Part shown: positions 34,467-43,598 of the stretch, in pieces
Layout: the number at the start of each line of letters is the position of its first letter
Numbering within the stretch: position 1 is the stretch's first letter
Source of the DNA: DAHUYF01 sp035509275
Lineage (GTDB): Bacteria > Pseudomonadota > Alphaproteobacteria > ATCC43930 > CGMCC-115725
Direction of reading: 5' to 3'
Length of the DNA stretch: 64,000 bases
NCBI GenBank assembly: GCA_035509275.1
Contig: DATJLU010000117.1
Location: 1-64,000, forward strand
Program-made: the position numbers and the translations under genes
The notes under the pieces: model-generated
What the model was told of the DNA's origin: nothing
Databases searched by the model: none
What the model saw: the letters and a program-made list of their open reading frames with translations, nothing else

Positions 34467-35305
34467 TGCTCATCCTGCGCAAATTCCTGCGCGACCTCCC
34501 GGCCGCGGCGGGGCTGGCGATCGTGCTCGCCATCCTCCTCCTCGCGCTGCTCGGCCCCCTCATCGCGCCGCATCCCGACGATATCGCGGCCGCGCATCTC
34601 GCCGCCCGCCTGCGTCCGCCGAGCCTCGCCTTTCCCTTCGGCACCGACGATCTCGGCCGCGACCTGTTCTCGCGCATCATCCTCGGCGCCTTCGGCGCGC
34701 TCGAAGTGGCGTTGCTCGTGGTCGCGGCGGCGGCGGCGATCGGGGTGCCGCTTGGCCTCATCGCCGGCTACACCGAGGGCTGGCCGTCGGAGCTGATCAT
34801 GCGCGTGACCGACGTCTTCCTCGCGCTGCCGCAGCTCGTCCTGGCGCTGGCGCTCGCCCAGCTCATGACGCCGTCGCTGCAAAGCGCGATGCTGGCGCTC
34901 GCCGTCACCTACTGGCCGTTCTTCACCCGCATCGCCTTTGCCGAGACGCGCCGGCTGCGCCACGCCCTCTTCGTCGATGCGCTGATGTCGCTCGGCGCCG
35001 GCCATACACGCATCATCCTTGCCCATATCCTGCCCAACGCCGCGTCAGCGCTGATCGTGCGCGCGACCATCGGGCTCGGCTTCACCATCCTGACAGCGGC
35101 GACCCTCGGCTTTCTCGGCATGGGAGCGACGCCGCCCGCGCCCGATTGGGGGCTGATGATCGCCGAGAGCCGCAGCTATCTTCCCGGCGCGTGGTGGTTC
35201 GCGCTGTTTCCGGGGCTCGCGATCCTGATCACCGTCCTCGGCTTCAACCTGCTCGGCGACGGCTTGCGCGACATCGTCGATCCGCGCCTCAGGCGCTCGC
35301 GGTGA
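34466..35305 (+). CDS. Peptide-type ABC transporter permease, DppC-like
   Basis: A 279-residue permease with about six transmembrane helices. Typical DppC/OppC features: the N-terminal LGPLIAPHPDDIAA, then AFPFGTDDLGRDLFSRIILG, the EAA loop MSLGAGHTRIILAHILPNA, and the ending FNLLGDGLRDIVDPRLRR. It pairs with the DppB-like protein to form the membrane channel. Its stop overlaps the GTG start of the first ATPase by GTGA, so all four transporter genes are translationally chained. Confidence 0.92.
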   Translation: MLILRKFLRDLPAAAGLAIVLAILLLALLGPLIAPHPDDIAAAHLAARLRPPSLAFPFGTDDLGRDLFSRIILGAFGALEVALLVVAAAAAIGVPLGLIAGYTEGWPSELIMRVTDVFLALPQLVLALALAQLMTPSLQSAMLALAVTYWPFFTRIAFAETRRLRHALFVDALMSLGAGHTRIILAHILPNAASALIVRATIGLGFTILTAATLGFLGMGATPPAPDWGLMIAESRSYLPGAWWFALFPGLAILITVLGFNLLGDGLRDIVDPRLRRSR

Positions 35306-36324
35306 GCGAAGCACCCGACGCGCTGCGCATCGCCGACCTCCGCCTCACGATCCGGAGCGACGAGGGGCCCGCGCGCGTGCTCGACCATGTCGCGCTGCGC
35401 CTCCGCCGCGGCCATGTTCTTGGCGTCGTCGGCGAATCCGGCTGCGGAAAATCCACTTTGGTGCGTGCCATCCTCGGCATCATGCCCGCGGGCGCGCGCA
35501 TCGAAGCGGGCGAGATCCTGTTCGAGGGGACCAATCTGCTCGCGCTCGATGACGCCGCGCTCGACCGCGACATCCGCGGCCGGCGCATCGGTTTCATCCC
35601 GCAGGACCCTTACCTGGCGCTCAACCCGGTCTTCACCGTCGGCGCGCAGCTCATGGAGATCATGCGCCGCCATGCGCCGCGCGGCGGACTTTCCGGCACC
35701 GCGCTCCGCCACGCCTTCCGCGAGCGGCTGGTGAGCCTGCTGCGGCGCGTGCAGCTCCCTGATCCCGGCGCCGCTCTCGAGCGCTATCCGCACCAATTCT
35801 CCGGCGGGCAGCGCCAGCGCCTGCTGATTGCCGCCGCTCTGGCCTGCGCGCCCAGCCTGGTCATCGCCGATGAGCCCACCACGGCGCTCGACGTCACCAC
35901 CCAGCGGCAGATCCTCGATCTTCTGCGCGAGCTCGTCGCCGAGCTCGAGCTGTCGCTGCTCTTCGTCACCCATGATCTCGGCGTGGTGGCGGAGCTGTGC
36001 GACGAGATCACCGTCATCTATGCCGGCCAGACGGTGGAGAGCGGCCCGACCGCGCGGGTGCTCGCCGGCCCGCGCCATCCCTATACGCGCGCTTTGCTCG
36101 CTTGCCACCCCGAGCGCGCACGCGCCTTTGCCGGAATTCCGGGCAGCGTGCCGTCGCCGCTGGCACCGCCGCCGGGCTGCCGCTTCGCGCCGCGCTGTGC
36201 CGAGGCCCGCCCGGCCTGTGCCGCGCGGCGGCCGGCGCTGGTGCCGGCCGGCTCTGGAAAAGATTGGCTCGCCGATTGCATTCTTTATGGCCAGGAGGCG
36301 CCCCTCGGGACACCGGGCCGATGA
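35302..36324 (+). CDS. Peptide-type ABC transporter ATP-binding protein, DppD-like
   Basis: A 340-residue ATPase. Walker A GESGCGKST, Q-loop IPQDPYLALNPVFT, signature FSGGQRQRLLIAAAL, Walker B LVIADEPTTALD and the H-loop VTHDLGVVAE. The C-terminal oligopeptide-ABC domain has GCRFAPRCAEARPAC, a Cys cluster typical of DppD/OppD (some members bind iron-sulfur). The start is GTG at 35302 overlapping the permease stop (GTGA); longer frames lie inside that permease. It ends with ATGA into the second ATPase. Confidence 0.92.
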   Translation: MSEAPDALRIADLRLTIRSDEGPARVLDHVALRLRRGHVLGVVGESGCGKSTLVRAILGIMPAGARIEAGEILFEGTNLLALDDAALDRDIRGRRIGFIPQDPYLALNPVFTVGAQLMEIMRRHAPRGGLSGTALRHAFRERLVSLLRRVQLPDPGAALERYPHQFSGGQRQRLLIAAALACAPSLVIADEPTTALDVTTQRQILDLLRELVAELELSLLFVTHDLGVVAELCDEITVIYAGQTVESGPTARVLAGPRHPYTRALLACHPERARAFAGIPGSVPSPLAPPPGCRFAPRCAEARPACAARRPALVPAGSGKDWLADCILYGQEAPLGTPGR

Positions 36325-37340
36325 ACGCTATGACACATTCCCCTGCACCACTTGTCGAGGTCCGGAACCTCACGGTGCTGCTCGGCGGAAAGCGGCACCT
36401 GATCCGACCGGCCATGCCGGCGGTGCGGGCGGTGAGCGATGTCAGCCTTACCCTTGGCGAAGGCGAGATCGTCGGGCTCGTCGGTGAGTCCGGCTGCGGC
36501 AAGACGACGCTCGGCCGCACGATCCTCGGCTTGCAGCGCGAAAGCGCGGGCGAGATCCGGCTCGAGGGCAAGGTCGTCAGCGCCCTGGCGCCGACCGGCG
36601 CCCGCGCTGTACGGCGGGCCATTCATTATGTGCACCAGGATGCGGCGGCGGCCCTCGATCCCTGGTGGAGCGTCGGGCGGACGCTGGAAGAAGGTCTTGT
36701 GCTCGACGGGGTGCGTGCGGCGGCGGAACGACGCGACCGCGTTGCCTCGGTCTTGCGTGCCGTCGGTCTCGACGAAGCGGCAGCGCGGCGCTACCCGCAC
36801 GAGCTGTCCGGCGGGCAGCTCCGGCGCATCGCGCTCGCCCGCATTCTCCTGGTCAATCCGCGTGTCGTCATTCTGGACGAGCCGACCTCCGGCCTCGACA
36901 TGTCGGTGCAGGCGACCGTGCTCAACCTGCTGCTCGATCTCCGCTCGCGCTTCGGCCTCACCTATCTCTTCATCTCGCATGACCTCTCAGTGGTCGAGCG
37001 CTTCTGCGACCGCGTCGCAATCATGTATCTCGGGCGGATCGTGGAGCTGGCGCCGACGGCAGAGCTGTTCGCGCGCCCGCTGCATCCCTATACGCGCGCG
37101 TTGCTGGCGGCCGCCCCTCGCCTGGCGGGGCGCCGGCGCGAGCGTGGTCCGCCATTGCCGGGCGATCCGCCGAGCGCCACGCGTCGGCCTCCCGGCTGCG
37201 CCTTCGCGCCCCGCTGCCGCTATGCCGAGCCGGCCTGCCGCGCCGACGAGCCCGCGCTTCGGCCGGCGGCGCCGGGGCATGACGCCGCGTGCCGGCGCAT
37301 CGACACGATGATCGGCGCCGAGCCCGAGGCCGTCGCTTGA
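36321..37340 (+). CDS. Peptide-type ABC transporter ATP-binding protein, DppF-like
   Basis: A 339-residue ATPase, partner of the DppD-like subunit. Walker A GESGCGKTT, Q-loop VHQDAAAALDPWW, signature LSGGQLRRIALARIL, Walker B VVILDEPTSGLD and H-loop ISHDLSVVE. The C-terminal extension GCAFAPRCRYAEPAC mirrors that of DppD. The signature carries QLRR in place of the usual QRQR, a minor change. Coupled to the preceding gene by ATGA. Last gene of the peptidase/racemase/transporter operon; the convergent M81 gene ends 25 bp away. Confidence 0.92.
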   Translation: MNAMTHSPAPLVEVRNLTVLLGGKRHLIRPAMPAVRAVSDVSLTLGEGEIVGLVGESGCGKTTLGRTILGLQRESAGEIRLEGKVVSALAPTGARAVRRAIHYVHQDAAAALDPWWSVGRTLEEGLVLDGVRAAAERRDRVASVLRAVGLDEAAARRYPHELSGGQLRRIALARILLVNPRVVILDEPTSGLDMSVQATVLNLLLDLRSRFGLTYLFISHDLSVVERFCDRVAIMYLGRIVELAPTAELFARPLHPYTRALLAAAPRLAGRRRERGPPLPGDPPSATRRPPGCAFAPRCRYAEPACRADEPALRPAAPGHDAACRRIDTMIGAEPEAVA

Positions 37341-37365
37341 GGAAAATCCGTGCTTGCGGGGTGGG

Positions 37366-38868
37366 TCAGCCGGCCGGACCGCGTGAATCCGGGCCGAGCG
37401 GCGTGAGGCGGACGCCGGGGCGCAAGCGTCGGAACGGATAGAGGCTGGGATCGGCGCGGTAATAGCCGGGCGCGAGCACCACGATGACCTCCTCGGCGAT
37501 CGGCTCGAACTCGGCGCGGAAGTGGCAGGTGCTCTTCAATGCCAGGATCTTCTGCTGCGCCGGTTCGACGCCGAGATGCCGGAAGGGCGCCTGGTCGAGC
37601 GCTTGCATGCGCTTGCTGGTCACGGCCACGGCGACGCCGCCGAGGGTGAGCAGCGCCATCGGGCCAAGATCGACCTCGCGCCGGCCCGAGACCGCGCCGG
37701 TGGTCCGCATCTTCCCGTCGCCAAGGCGCTCGACGCGGAACGTCGCGTCGAACGGCTGCACGCCTTCGGGGCCGGTGCGGCCGCCGAGAGCGATGCGGAT
37801 GTCCGCGCCTTCGCCGGCGGCATGCGCGGCTCGCGCGGCCTCCGCATCGCAGAGGAAGCCGAGCGCCGCGCCCTCGGCCCGCGCCGCGACCAGCGCCTCG
37901 AGCACGCCCGTCGTGTCCGAATTGCCGCCGCAACCGGGATTGTCCTGCGTGTCGGCGATGACCACGGGCCGGTGCGCCGAGCGCGCGCGGAGCAGGGCGC
38001 GCGCGACGCCCTCCTGCGGCGTCACCATGGGCTCGGCAAAGCCGGGCTCGTTCATCACGATCTCGCGCATCAACGCGTCGGCCGCGGCATCGGCGGCCGC
38101 CTGGCTCCAGGCATGCGCGATCACCGCCGGCCCGCACCAGTAGAGATCGGAGGGTGGGAATCCCGCAAGGTAGGAGAGGTTGAGCACCTCGCCCTCCAGC
38201 ACTTGCGAGCGCGCAACGATGCCCTGAGACGGCGTCACCATCGTGCATTGGCCGTTGAGCGGGATCAGGAACGGCGCTTTGCGCAGCGCGCGCCCGGCAG
38301 GGCGGCCGCGTTCCAGCAGTGCTTCGAGGATGCGCGCGGCGCGAACGCCGGTCTCGGGACGGTCGATGTGCGGGTAGGTCATGTAGCCGACCAGCCCATC
38401 CGTCGCGTCGACCATCTGCGGCGTTACATTGGCATGGTAGTCGAGGCTGATTACCACCGGCACGCTGGGCCCGACCACCGCGCGCACGCGGCGCAGAAGC
38501 TCGCCTTCGCCATCCTCGAAATCCGCCGACACCATCGCCCCGTGAAGGTCGAGATAAACGCCGTCGAACGGCATCGCCGCCGAGAGACGGCCGATCATTT
38601 CGCCGGCGATACGCTCGAAGGCATCGCGCGTGACCAGCCCGCCGGCGCCGCCGCTGGTCCACAGCAGCGGGACGATCTCGTGCCGCCGCCCGAACGTCTC
38701 CAGCGCGCCGGCCAAGGCGAAGCTGCTGTCGCCGAGCCACTCGATCACATCGGCGCCGCGCACCAGCGGTGGGCGATCGCGGTGGCTGGCGAAATAGGCG
38801 AAATCGGTGTGCGGCAGAACGAAAGAATTCGTCTCGTGATGGAATCCACCAACCGCGATTCTCGCCAT
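37366..38868 (-). CDS. M81 family metallopeptidase (MlrC-like)
   Basis: A 500-residue protein of the MlrC family, known from microcystin-degrading sphingomonads, where MlrC cleaves the linear tetrapeptide after MlrA and MlrB. The N-terminus RIAVGGFHHETNSF is diagnostic. Probable zinc ligands are H109 in LDLHGAMVS, D143 and H145 in SLDYHANVTPQ. VIADTQDNPGCGGNSDTTG is the family central motif. No signal peptide. Most MlrC relatives belong to bacteria without microcystin metabolism, so the substrate is probably another peptide or amide. It is convergent with the peptide importer operon, suggesting a shared substrate. Confidence 0.9.
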   Translation of the reverse strand: MARIAVGGFHHETNSFVLPHTDFAYFASHRDRPPLVRGADVIEWLGDSSFALAGALETFGRRHEIVPLLWTSGGAGGLVTRDAFERIAGEMIGRLSAAMPFDGVYLDLHGAMVSADFEDGEGELLRRVRAVVGPSVPVVISLDYHANVTPQMVDATDGLVGYMTYPHIDRPETGVRAARILEALLERGRPAGRALRKAPFLIPLNGQCTMVTPSQGIVARSQVLEGEVLNLSYLAGFPPSDLYWCGPAVIAHAWSQAAADAAADALMREIVMNEPGFAEPMVTPQEGVARALLRARSAHRPVVIADTQDNPGCGGNSDTTGVLEALVAARAEGAALGFLCDAEAARAAHAAGEGADIRIALGGRTGPEGVQPFDATFRVERLGDGKMRTTGAVSGRREVDLGPMALLTLGGVAVAVTSKRMQALDQAPFRHLGVEPAQQKILALKSTCHFRAEFEPIAEEVIVVLAPGYYRADPSLYPFRRLRPGVRLTPLGPDSRGPAG

Positions 38869-38997
38869 CTCCGCCGCCTGTGCTGATCGATTGCGCTCGG
38901 CAGTGGAATGCCGGTCGCCGGAAATCCTGTCAAGCGCGTGTGCCGCGAGAAATCGCGGTTTTCGACGATCTCGCGCGTCGTCCGCAGATTGGTCCGA

Positions 38998-40386
38998 CTA
39001 GGCGACCGAAGCGAGCCCGGCCCGGTTCAGCGCCGCCGCGGTCTCATCGAGCGCTTTGCCGAAGCGGCGCAGCATCTCGTCGATCTCTTCGGCGGTGATG
39101 ATGAGGGGCGGGCAGAGCGCGACCGTGTCGACCATGGCGCGGAGGATCAGGCCATGCTCCTGGGCGCGCGCCGCAAAAAGCGCGCCGACGCCGGCCTTGG
39201 GATCGAACGGCGCCTTGCTCGCCTTGTCCTTGACCAGCTCGACCCCGGCCAGGAGCCCGACGCCGCGCACCTCGCCGACGAGCGGATGGTCGGCAAAGCG
39301 CCGGAGCCCATCGAGAAAGCGCGGCGTCACCTGGCGGATATGGCTGAGGATGTCGCGCTCCTCATAGATGCGCAGCGTCTCCAGCGCCACGGCGCAGCAG
39401 ACGGGATGAGCGGAATAGGTGAAGCCATGGGCGAAGACACCGATCTTCTCGCTTTGCGCGACGAAGGCCTGATAGAGCTCGTCGCTGATCACCGTCGCGG
39501 AGATCGGGAGATAGGCCGAGGACAGCGCCTTCGCCATGGTCATGATGTCGGGCTTCAAGCCGAACGTTTCGGTGCCGAACATGGCGCCGGTGCGGCCGAA
39601 GCCGCAGATGACCTCGTCGGCGATGAGCAGCACGTCGTATTTCCGCAGCACCTGCTGAATCTTCTCGAAATAGGTGCGAGGCGGGACGATGACTCCACCC
39701 GCGCCCATCACCGGCTCGGCGATGAAGGCGGCGACCGTCTCGGGATCCTCGCGCAAGATCTGCGCATCGAGGCTCTCGGCGAGCCGCGTCGCGAACGCCT
39801 CCTCGCTCTCGCCGGGCTTGGCGAAGCGGTAGTGGTGGGGGCAGTCGGCGTGGCGGATGTTGGCGATCGGCAGGTCGAAATCGCGATGATTGTTGGCAAG
39901 GCCGGTGAGGCTCGCCGCGGCGATGGTGACGCCGTGATATCCTTTCATGCGCGAAATGATCTTCTTCTTGCGGGGGCGCCCGCGCGCATTGTTGTAGTAC
40001 CAGACCATCTTGACCGCGCTGTCATTGGCCTCCGAGCCGGAATTGTTGAAGAAGACCTTCGACATCTTCACCGGCATCAGGCCGATGAGCCGCTCCGCCA
40101 GCTCGGCCGCCACGTCATGCGTCTTGTGATTGAAGATGTGATAGAAGGGCAGCTTCTGCATCTGCCGCGCCGCCGCCTGGGCCAGCCGTTCCTCGCCGAA
40201 ACCGAGCGACGTGCACCAGAGACCGGCGAGACCCTCGATATACTCCTTGCCGTTCTCGTCATAGACGTAGACGCCCTTACCCTCGGTGATGACGAGCGGT
40301 CCCTCGCTCTCATGCTTCTTGAGATGGGTGTAGGGATGGAGATGGAAGGCGATATCGCGGCTTGCAGCCGAATTGCCACGCAGCAT
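38998..40386 (-). CDS. Class III PLP-dependent aminotransferase (omega-aminotransferase)
   Basis: A 462-residue fold-type I enzyme. Hallmarks: GLWCTSLGFGEERLAQAA, FFNNSGSEANDSAVKMVWYY, RMKGYHGVTIAAASLTG, cofactor aspartate D257 in LLIADEVICGFGRTG and Schiff-base K286 in IMTMAKALSSAYLPISA. This set is typical of omega-amino acid or amine:pyruvate transaminases, which move amino groups from beta-alanine, GABA, putrescine or taurine. The ATG at 40386 has AAGGA upstream; a further upstream ATG adds 11 unrelated residues. It lies 129 bp upstream of the M81 gene on the same strand. Confidence 0.92.
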   Translation of the reverse strand: MLRGNSAASRDIAFHLHPYTHLKKHESEGPLVITEGKGVYVYDENGKEYIEGLAGLWCTSLGFGEERLAQAAARQMQKLPFYHIFNHKTHDVAAELAERLIGLMPVKMSKVFFNNSGSEANDSAVKMVWYYNNARGRPRKKKIISRMKGYHGVTIAAASLTGLANNHRDFDLPIANIRHADCPHHYRFAKPGESEEAFATRLAESLDAQILREDPETVAAFIAEPVMGAGGVIVPPRTYFEKIQQVLRKYDVLLIADEVICGFGRTGAMFGTETFGLKPDIMTMAKALSSAYLPISATVISDELYQAFVAQSEKIGVFAHGFTYSAHPVCCAVALETLRIYEERDILSHIRQVTPRFLDGLRRFADHPLVGEVRGVGLLAGVELVKDKASKAPFDPKAGVGALFAARAQEHGLILRAMVDTVALCPPLIITAEEIDEMLRRFGKALDETAAALNRAGLASVA

Positions 40387-40701
40387 GGGAGGTCCTTCGC
40401 TCAGCGGGTCGGGTCCCACTATTTGTCGCCGGCCGCGGCGGCCGAGTCAAACTTGCGTCGCGTGCAAGAGTCCGGTGGCTCGGAAGCTGCGTCGATCACC
40501 GCGGCAGGCCTCCGGCGCTGCGACGTCCTGTCGCGGCGTTACGCCTAAGCCCTTGATCACTCGGCGCGCCGTTGCCGCACACGCGGGTGCTCACGGAAGA
40601 TATCAACAGGCTTGTCCCCAAACTGACATAGTAGAACCTCCGATTTCATTGGGAACCTGGCCCGCAACTCGGCAATTCTAGCGCCGCAGCCGGAGGGGCA
40701 G
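40387..40701. other. Divergent intergenic region, 315 bp, between aminotransferase and a small gene
   Basis: No coding frame with support. The left part should contain the aminotransferase promoter. The right part has GGAAC-N16-CAATT (40652-40677), a weak relative of the EcfG promoter, whose predicted start would leave a leader of about 20 bases for the small gene at 40702. The sequence around 40600-40680 is less GC-rich than its surroundings, as expected for a promoter. Confidence 0.4.
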
Positions 40702-40872
40702 ATGGCGTTGACGAAATTTGGTGTAGAGCCGAGATCCGATGGTATCGATCTTGATCGGGTGATCGTCGATCCCGATTACCGGCGCCGCGTCATCGACCGG
40801 CTGCGCGCCGAGGCCGAGACACGCGTGCCGACGCAACAGCCGCAGCCCGATCCCGGCGGCGCTCGCGATTGA
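40702..40872 (+). CDS. Small hypothetical protein, 56 residues
   Basis: A short frame coding for 56 residues with a strong Shine-Dalgarno (GGAGGGG at 40692-40698, three bases from the ATG). The protein is hydrophilic. The middle DPDYRRRVIDRLRAEAE is a charged amphipathic helix, and the tail TQQPQPDPGGARD is Pro/Gln-rich and disordered. The only hydrophobic positions lie in IDLDRVIVD. No membrane segment or known domain. Codon use (GC-rich third positions) matches its neighbours. It ends 31 bp from the convergent MscS gene. Function unknown; a small regulatory or stress protein is possible. Confidence 0.6.
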   Translation: MALTKFGVEPRSDGIDLDRVIVDPDYRRRVIDRLRAEAETRVPTQQPQPDPGGARD

Positions 40873-40903
40873 CCGCAGGGGCGGCGGAGAGCGGCGCGCC
40901 AGT

Positions 40904-43174
40904 CTAAGCGACCACTATCGCTTGTTGCAGCCCGTGCTCGCGGAACGCCTTGTCGATCGCGAAATTGATGTCGCTGATGACGTCGAGGCGCTCTTCGACG
41001 TTGCCGACGATGAAATGCAGCTCGAAATTCAAGCTCGCGTTGCCGAAGCTGCGGAACAGCACCTTGATGGGATCGTGCCTGCTGTCGGCAATGATGCCGG
41101 GATGCGAGCCGGCGATGTCGAGCAGCAAGCGGCGGATGAGCTCGGTGTCTGAGCCGTGCGGCACGGCGATCGGCACGACGGCCTGCCCGAGATGGTCGCG
41201 CAGCGTCCAGTTCTTCACATGCCCGGTGATCAGATCGGAATTCGGCACGGTGACGTCGGATTGCTCGAAGGTGCGGATTTCGGTCGCGCGCACACGGATG
41301 CGCTTGACATAGCCCTCGGTGCTGCCGACGACAACCCAGTCGCCGGTCTTGATCGGCCGCTCGAACAGCAGAATGAGTCCGGCGACGAAATTGCTGACGA
41401 TATTCTGCAGGCCGAAGCCGATGCCCACCGACAGCGCGCTGGCGATGATGGCGAGGTTGGCGAGGCTGACCCCCGAGGCGGACAGACCGGTAAGCGTCGC
41501 CAGCACGAAGCCGGCATATCCCACCATCGCCACCGCGGTGTCCTTGGCGCCGCGATCCATATGGCTGCGCGCCAGCCATTTCGTCTCCGCCCAATTCTTG
41601 AGCCAGCGCGTGGCACCGAGGAGTGCCGCAAAGATGATGACGCCGGTGAGCACCTTGACGGGAACGAAACGCATATCGCCGATGGCGACGCCGTCGACGA
41701 GATAGCCCAGGATGAGCGCCGTTCCCGCGCTGGATAATCCCCAGGCGTGGAGCAGCAGCAGCCCCGCGCCGACCGCGAGCACAGCGACGGTCAGCAGCCG
41801 CAGCCACACCAGGCCGGGAAAGCCTTCATGGGCGCCAAGCCCGATGCTGCGGCGCAGCTGCGCGGTCCAGCCCGGGCGTGTGCCATCGAGGCCGGCGCAG
41901 ATTTCGTTGACGACGGCGTTGGCGAGCCAAAGGCCGGCGCCGATGGCGAGGCTCCCCAACAGCCCTTGCAAGAGATAGCCCGAGAGATTGCGATATCCGA
42001 GCCACTCCGCGGCGACGATGATGCCGAGGCCGGCGAGGAGGGCGAGGCGCAGCAAGCGTCCCGTCTGCTGGAATTGCGGCACTTGGCCGACGAGCCAGGT
42101 GAGCCAGCCGAGATTCACCACCAGCACGGTGACGAAAATCGCCCGGCCGAAATCGAAGGCGTAGGCGGGGAGCGTGTCCTCCTCCGGGCGCAGCACCAGG
42201 CCCAGCACCATCACCGCCGCCAGCACGCTGAGACGCCGGGCAAAGGAGCGCGCGAGCGGGTCGGGCAGCCCGGTGACCTGCTGCGCCGGCGCGGGCGGCG
42301 CGAACACACTGTAGAGCAGGATCTTTGCCGTCATGAAGCCCGAGGCCCCCACCGCCGCGGCAGCGACGGTGCCGGCCGCGGCGGGGCCGGCCCAGAAGGT
42401 CCCGGCAACGGCGCTCGCCGCCGCCCATGGCGTTGCGTAACGCGCGAAGCAGCCGGCGAAGGCATGTTTCACTTGGGCGGTGAAGCGCGCGGCGGGAAGC
42501 GGCCGCGTGCGCCAGTGCAGCTGCCGGCTCGCCCAACGGCCGAGGAAGGCCCCTGCGGCCGCTGCGCCAAGCAGGAGCGCGGTCACCCGCAACAGCGCCC
42601 AGTGACTGGGCGCCTCGGCCACGAAGCCGACCACCGCCGTGACCCAAGGCCCGGGATTGGCCAGGTTTTCTTCGGCGAGTGCGAACAGATTCTCGCCGCT
42701 CTCCGTCAGATGGCGGGCGAGCTCGGTCTTTTGACTCTCATCGATGCGCGAGGCGAGCATGTCGGCGATAACCAGATCGAGGCGGCATTCGGCCAGGCTG
42801 TTCGCCGCCTTGCCCATATAGGCCTCGATCGACTGCCGCGTTTTGGCGAGCTCGGGATTCTCATGGTCCTGCGGCTTGCCGAGCGCCGCCTCCGCCTGCT
42901 GCGCTTGGGCGAGTGCGGCATCGGCGGCCTGCCGGCACTGCCCGGCTCGGCTGCGCAGCGCCATCACCCGGTCCATCGCGGCGCTGAGCTCGTCGGGCGA
43001 CATGCGATCGACGCGCAATGTCTTGCCGATCTGCCGCAGCTCGTTGTGGACCTGCGCGGAAATGCCGGTGTCGATCTGTGCCGCTGCCGGCTGCAGCACG
43101 CCGATCAAGCACCAGCTTAAGAAGGCGAGGAAAACCGACGCGGCGAGGCGTCGTCCCTTCGATGGTTCAGCCAT
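40904..43174 (-). CDS. Large MscS-family mechanosensitive channel (DUF3772-type N-terminus)
   Basis: A 756-residue channel protein. A signal peptide (residues 1-32, ending AAAQ) leads a periplasmic alpha-helical domain of about 170 residues (RQIGKTLRVDRMSPDELSA), consistent with DUF3772. About ten transmembrane helices follow. The C-terminal MscS core contains the pore-lining helix SALSVGIGFGLQNIVSNFVA, LLFERPIKTGDWVVVG and TVPNSDLITGHVKNW. Such MscK-like channels release solutes on osmotic downshock. The architecture and length fit the alphaproteobacterial DUF3772 subgroup. Divergent from livK by 424 bp. Confidence 0.9.
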   Translation of the reverse strand: MAEPSKGRRLAASVFLAFLSWCLIGVLQPAAAQIDTGISAQVHNELRQIGKTLRVDRMSPDELSAAMDRVMALRSRAGQCRQAADAALAQAQQAEAALGKPQDHENPELAKTRQSIEAYMGKAANSLAECRLDLVIADMLASRIDESQKTELARHLTESGENLFALAEENLANPGPWVTAVVGFVAEAPSHWALLRVTALLLGAAAAGAFLGRWASRQLHWRTRPLPAARFTAQVKHAFAGCFARYATPWAAASAVAGTFWAGPAAAGTVAAAAVGASGFMTAKILLYSVFAPPAPAQQVTGLPDPLARSFARRLSVLAAVMVLGLVLRPEEDTLPAYAFDFGRAIFVTVLVVNLGWLTWLVGQVPQFQQTGRLLRLALLAGLGIIVAAEWLGYRNLSGYLLQGLLGSLAIGAGLWLANAVVNEICAGLDGTRPGWTAQLRRSIGLGAHEGFPGLVWLRLLTVAVLAVGAGLLLLHAWGLSSAGTALILGYLVDGVAIGDMRFVPVKVLTGVIIFAALLGATRWLKNWAETKWLARSHMDRGAKDTAVAMVGYAGFVLATLTGLSASGVSLANLAIIASALSVGIGFGLQNIVSNFVAGLILLFERPIKTGDWVVVGSTEGYVKRIRVRATEIRTFEQSDVTVPNSDLITGHVKNWTLRDHLGQAVVPIAVPHGSDTELIRRLLLDIAGSHPGIIADSRHDPIKVLFRSFGNASLNFELHFIVGNVEERLDVISDINFAIDKAFREHGLQQAIVVA

Positions 43175-43333
43175 GAAAGTCCAAATGCGCTATCGGAAGC
43201 CGGTTGACCCTGGCGGAGAATAATGTCGAAGAGAAGGAGAGGGCGAGGCAATATTGAGGTCGGCTCGTCGCAATGTCGGCCGCGTAGCGACAGAATCGGC
43301 TGCCGGTTCTCTCACATGGTGAAAGACGTGAAG

Positions 43334-43359
43334 CCCGCGTGTCGCACCTGACACGCGGG
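43334..43359. other. Perfect GC-rich inverted repeat
   Basis: CCCGCGTGTC (43334-43343) and GACACGCGGG (43350-43359) form a 10-bp perfect stem with the 6-base loop GCACCT. No T-tract on either side, so it is more likely an operator or RNA structure than an intrinsic terminator. It is 240 bp from the livK start and 160 bp from the MscS start. Confidence 0.6.
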
Positions 43360-43523
43360 AGCCTGCGCCAGGGGGGCGTAGGCCTTGAAGCGCTGCACAA
43401 ATTGACGGCACGAAATCAATGCGTAACGGCCTGTCCTGGCTGGTGATTACACCCGTTCGGTGCGTCGTGAAGAGCGACGGACGCTGCCGATGCCGGTCCG
43501 GTCTCGCTTATGGCACTCGGCGC

Positions 43524-43553
43524 TTGACAGCCGCGGCAAGGGCGCACAACGAT
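43524..43553 (+). promoter_or_regulatory. Candidate sigma-70 promoter of the liv operon
   Basis: Consensus -35 TTGACA at 43524-43529. The -10 is weak: CAACGA after 17 bases or AACGAT after 18. It lies about 45 bp upstream of the livK ATG, followed by an A-rich leader. The -35 is convincing, the -10 is not. Confidence 0.4.
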
Positions 43554-43598
43554 GCTGCAACTAATAAAAAACGAAAAACATAAAACAGGGAGGTCCAG

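Larger units (their letters stand above)
43175..43598. other. Divergent intergenic region, 424 bp, between the MscS and livK genes
   Basis: No supported gene. It carries a perfect 10-bp hairpin at 43334-43359, a TTGACA element at 43524, and an unusually A-rich leader (43559-43586) before the livK Shine-Dalgarno AGGGAGG. The promoters of both divergent genes must be here. Confidence 0.6.

Noticed and set aside
40652..40677. GGAAC-N16-CAATT as an EcfG promoter for the small gene at 40702
   Set aside because: The -10 element lacks the conserved CGTT; mentioned only within the intergenic entry.
43511..43529. TGGCAC followed by TTG, considered as a sigma-54 promoter for livK
   Set aside because: The -24 and -12 elements are two bases too far apart; the TTGACA there fits a sigma-70 -35 better.
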